From contig QNBX01000222.1 of NCBI GenBank assembly GCA_003644265.1, positions 1 through 6,096 of the forward strand: a stretch of 6,096 nt of DNA, in the 5' to 3' direction. The notes beneath the pieces were generated by a model that was not told the origin of the DNA, made no database searches, and was given only the letters and a program-made list of their open reading frames with translations. Made by a program: the position numbers and the translations under genes. Shown here one piece after another: positions 4,458 to 6,096 of the stretch. How positions within the stretch are numbered: position 1 is the first letter of the stretch; every line of letters begins with the position of its first letter. Source of the stretch: Planctomycetota bacterium. Lineage in GTDB: Bacteria > Planctomycetota > B15-G4.

Positions 4458-6096
4458 CTAGCGACGCGTCGCCAACAGCGCATCGAGCGGCTCGAGCAGC
4501 GCCTCGGCCATGACGCGGTGGCCCTCGGCCGTGAGATGCACCACGTCCATGAACAGCGCCTCGCCCGGCCCGCCCCGCAACGCGTCGCGCGCGTCAAACA
4601 GCGCCACGGAACGACGCTCTGCCACTTGTTTCATGGCGTCCGCGAGCTCATCGGCCCAGGCCACGGAGCTGTCGGGCGCCAGCGGCTCCACCACCAGCAG
4701 CACGTCCGCCTGCACGTCTTCCGACACGTCAATCATATGTCCCAGCAGCTCGGCGAACAGGTCGGGTGGGGTGCGCTCGTCGGGCCAGGGCGCGGCCTGC
4801 GGGCGCCCGCTGCGCTCGCCCGCCAGCAACCCGAGCGCGAAGGCGCGTCGCGCGCGCAGCTCGGCCGTGCGGTCTCGGCGCGCATCCCAGGGCGACCAGG
4901 GCTCGCCCTGCTCGAGACGCCGGGACAGCCAGGCCTGCTCATCCGAGCGCGCCAGCGCGAAGCTGTCGTTGTAGCGCAGACAAATCACTATCAAGTCAGG
5001 TTGCAGCGATATGAGTTCGTGCTCGAGGAACGCGGTGATGTGGTGCCCGGTGGCGGCGGGCCAGGCCGCGTTGAGCACTTCGACCGGGCGCTCGGGCGAC
5101 GTCAGCGCCCGCCCCAGACGTGTGGGCCAGTCCAGGCCGCCCTGCTCAGGCAGGTGGTAGCCCCAGGTGCTGGAGCCGCCCAGCACCAGCACGCGCTGGG
5201 AGCTCGCGGGCGGGCTGGGGTCGGGCCGCCGGCCGCGGAAGGCGTGGCTGGCCAGCCAGCCGTTCCAGCGCCGGAACAGCGGGTGCTCCAGGTGCAGGCG
5301 CTCGGCGGCCAGGGCTTCGGCGTGGGTGTCGGTGTAGGCCAGGGCGTTGACCGTGCGGCCGTCGAGGGGCACGGGCTGCTCCACCGTGGCCGAGAGGGCG
5401 GCGGGCAGGCACAGGGCAGCCAGCAGCACCAGCGCCAGTCGGCGCACCAGCCCGGCGCCCGACGCCAGCAGCGCCGGCAGGGCCGCCAGCACCACGCTGG
5501 CCACCACCGCGCTCAGCAGCAGCTGGGGCTCGAGGGCACCCTGGCGCGAGAAGGCCAGCAGCGCCAGGGGCAGGGGCAGCAGTGCCAGCAGCTGCGATTC
5601 CAGCGCCGCGCCCAGCGAGAGCCCCAGCAGGTGCATGGCGATGAAGCCCAGGGCCAGGGCCGCCAGCAGCGGCAGGGCCGAGGTGCGCCAGGCCGTGGGC
5701 GCCGGATCGGGCGAGGGGCTGGGGGGCTGCGGCACCACGCTCAGGCCCTGTACGCGCACCTCGCCGCGGGCTGCCAGCAGCACCAGATGGCCGGCCGGCA
5801 GGCGCAGGGAGGCGGTGCGCGCGTGGGGGCGGTTGGCGCGCCAGGGTCGCAGCTCGCCGTCGGGTTCCGGTCCCACCAGGGCGCGCTCACCGATCCAGGC
5901 CGAGAGCACGCGCCCCTCGCAGGCCACGCGCAGGGCCGTGGTCTGCCCCGGTGGCAGGCGCGGGCCCGGCTCACCCATGGGGGCAAACAGACCCGCCTCC
6001 TCCCAGATCCAGCGCATGCCCGCGGAGGTGGCGCTGGCCGGCCCGGGCACGTCGTCCGCCGGCACGAACAGCGCCTGCCCGCGGGCCACGTCGACG
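4458..6096 (-). CDS. Membrane-anchored SGNH/GDSL-family hydrolase (5' end outside window)
   Basis: The frame stays open to the right edge; residues are numbered from the GTG at 6089, which has no visible ribosome site and is probably internal. Residues 1-120 are soluble and probably beta-rich; I do not recognise this part. A Pro/Ser-rich linker at 120-131 leads to four likely membrane helices (about 138-157, 161-180, 189-210, 216-234). From about 298 comes an SGNH-hydrolase domain with all blocks: nucleophile Ser306 in LGGSSTWG, Gly348 region after NAAWPAATG, Asn374 in RYND, and Asp515-x-x-His518 (DVVHLTAEG). Such enzymes are esterases, lipases or carbohydrate O-acyl hydrolases. The substrate cannot be told from sequence, and the catalytic face is probably outside the membrane or periplasmic. 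The Ala/Leu-rich helices and N-terminal domain make it longer than a plain SGNH enzyme. It is on the same strand as the cox operon but 250 nt upstream, beyond a hairpin, so a functional link is not suggested. Confidence 0.85.
   Translation of the reverse strand, partial: VDVARGQALFVPADDVPGPASATSAGMRWIWEEAGLFAPMGEPGPRLPPGQTTALRVACEGRVLSAWIGERALVGPEPDGELRPWRANRPHARTASLRLPAGHLVLLAARGEVRVQGLSVVPQPPSPSPDPAPTAWRTSALPLLAALALGFIAMHLLGLSLGAALESQLLALLPLPLALLAFSRQGALEPQLLLSAVVASVVLAALPALLASGAGLVRRLALVLLAALCLPAALSATVEQPVPLDGRTVNALAYTDTHAEALAAERLHLEHPLFRRWNGWLASHAFRGRRPDPSPPASSQRVLVLGGSSTWGYHLPEQGGLDWPTRLGRALTSPERPVEVLNAAWPAATGHHITAFLEHELISLQPDLIVICLRYNDSFALARSDEQAWLSRRLEQGEPWSPWDARRDRTAELRARRAFALGLLAGERSGRPQAAPWPDERTPPDLFAELLGHMIDVSEDVQADVLLVVEPLAPDSSVAWADELADAMKQVAERRSVALFDARDALRGGPGEALFMDVVHLTAEGHRVMAEALLEPLDALLATRR

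Overview
The window is G+C-rich bacterial DNA with every convincing gene on the minus strand. It holds most of an aa3-type (A-family heme-copper) cytochrome c oxidase operon and, upstream of it, a separate membrane-bound SGNH/GDSL-type hydrolase gene. Read in the direction of transcription (high to low coordinates) the order is: SGNH hydrolase (5' end outside the window), a hairpin, a roughly 110-nt leader with a candidate promoter, a secreted diheme cytochrome c, coxB (subunit II), coxA (subunit I), and the start of coxC (subunit III, cut by the left edge).

The four respiratory genes are tightly packed: 16 nt between cytochrome c and coxB, 4 nt between coxB and coxA, 18 nt between coxA and coxC. 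The coxA Shine-Dalgarno lies inside the last coxB codons. The first two genes appear to start with GTG, each behind a good Shine-Dalgarno. The likely electron route is periplasmic diheme cytochrome c, then CuA in subunit II, then heme a and the heme a3/CuB centre in subunit I, where O2 is reduced to water.

All metal ligands of the oxidase are present, as are the D-channel residues. The K-channel is not: the lysine of subunit I is Leu, and the subunit II glutamate at its entrance aligns with Thr. Subunit III also has Trp where the family's conserved membrane Glu usually sits. These linked departures are the most interesting feature of the window. They may mark a divergent clade of oxidases rather than this strain alone. 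The second notable signal is a four-tract G-quadruplex motif (runs of at least four G) on the template strand, between the candidate promoter and the cytochrome c start.

The organism is probably a Gram-negative (signal peptides, periplasmic c-type cytochrome), aerobic, high-G+C bacterium. The cytochrome c-coxB-coxA-coxC order and the style of subunit I suggest a lineage such as Myxococcota, Planctomycetota or a related phylum, but this is an impression and was not tested. No tRNA, rRNA, CRISPR array, insertion sequence or phage gene was seen.
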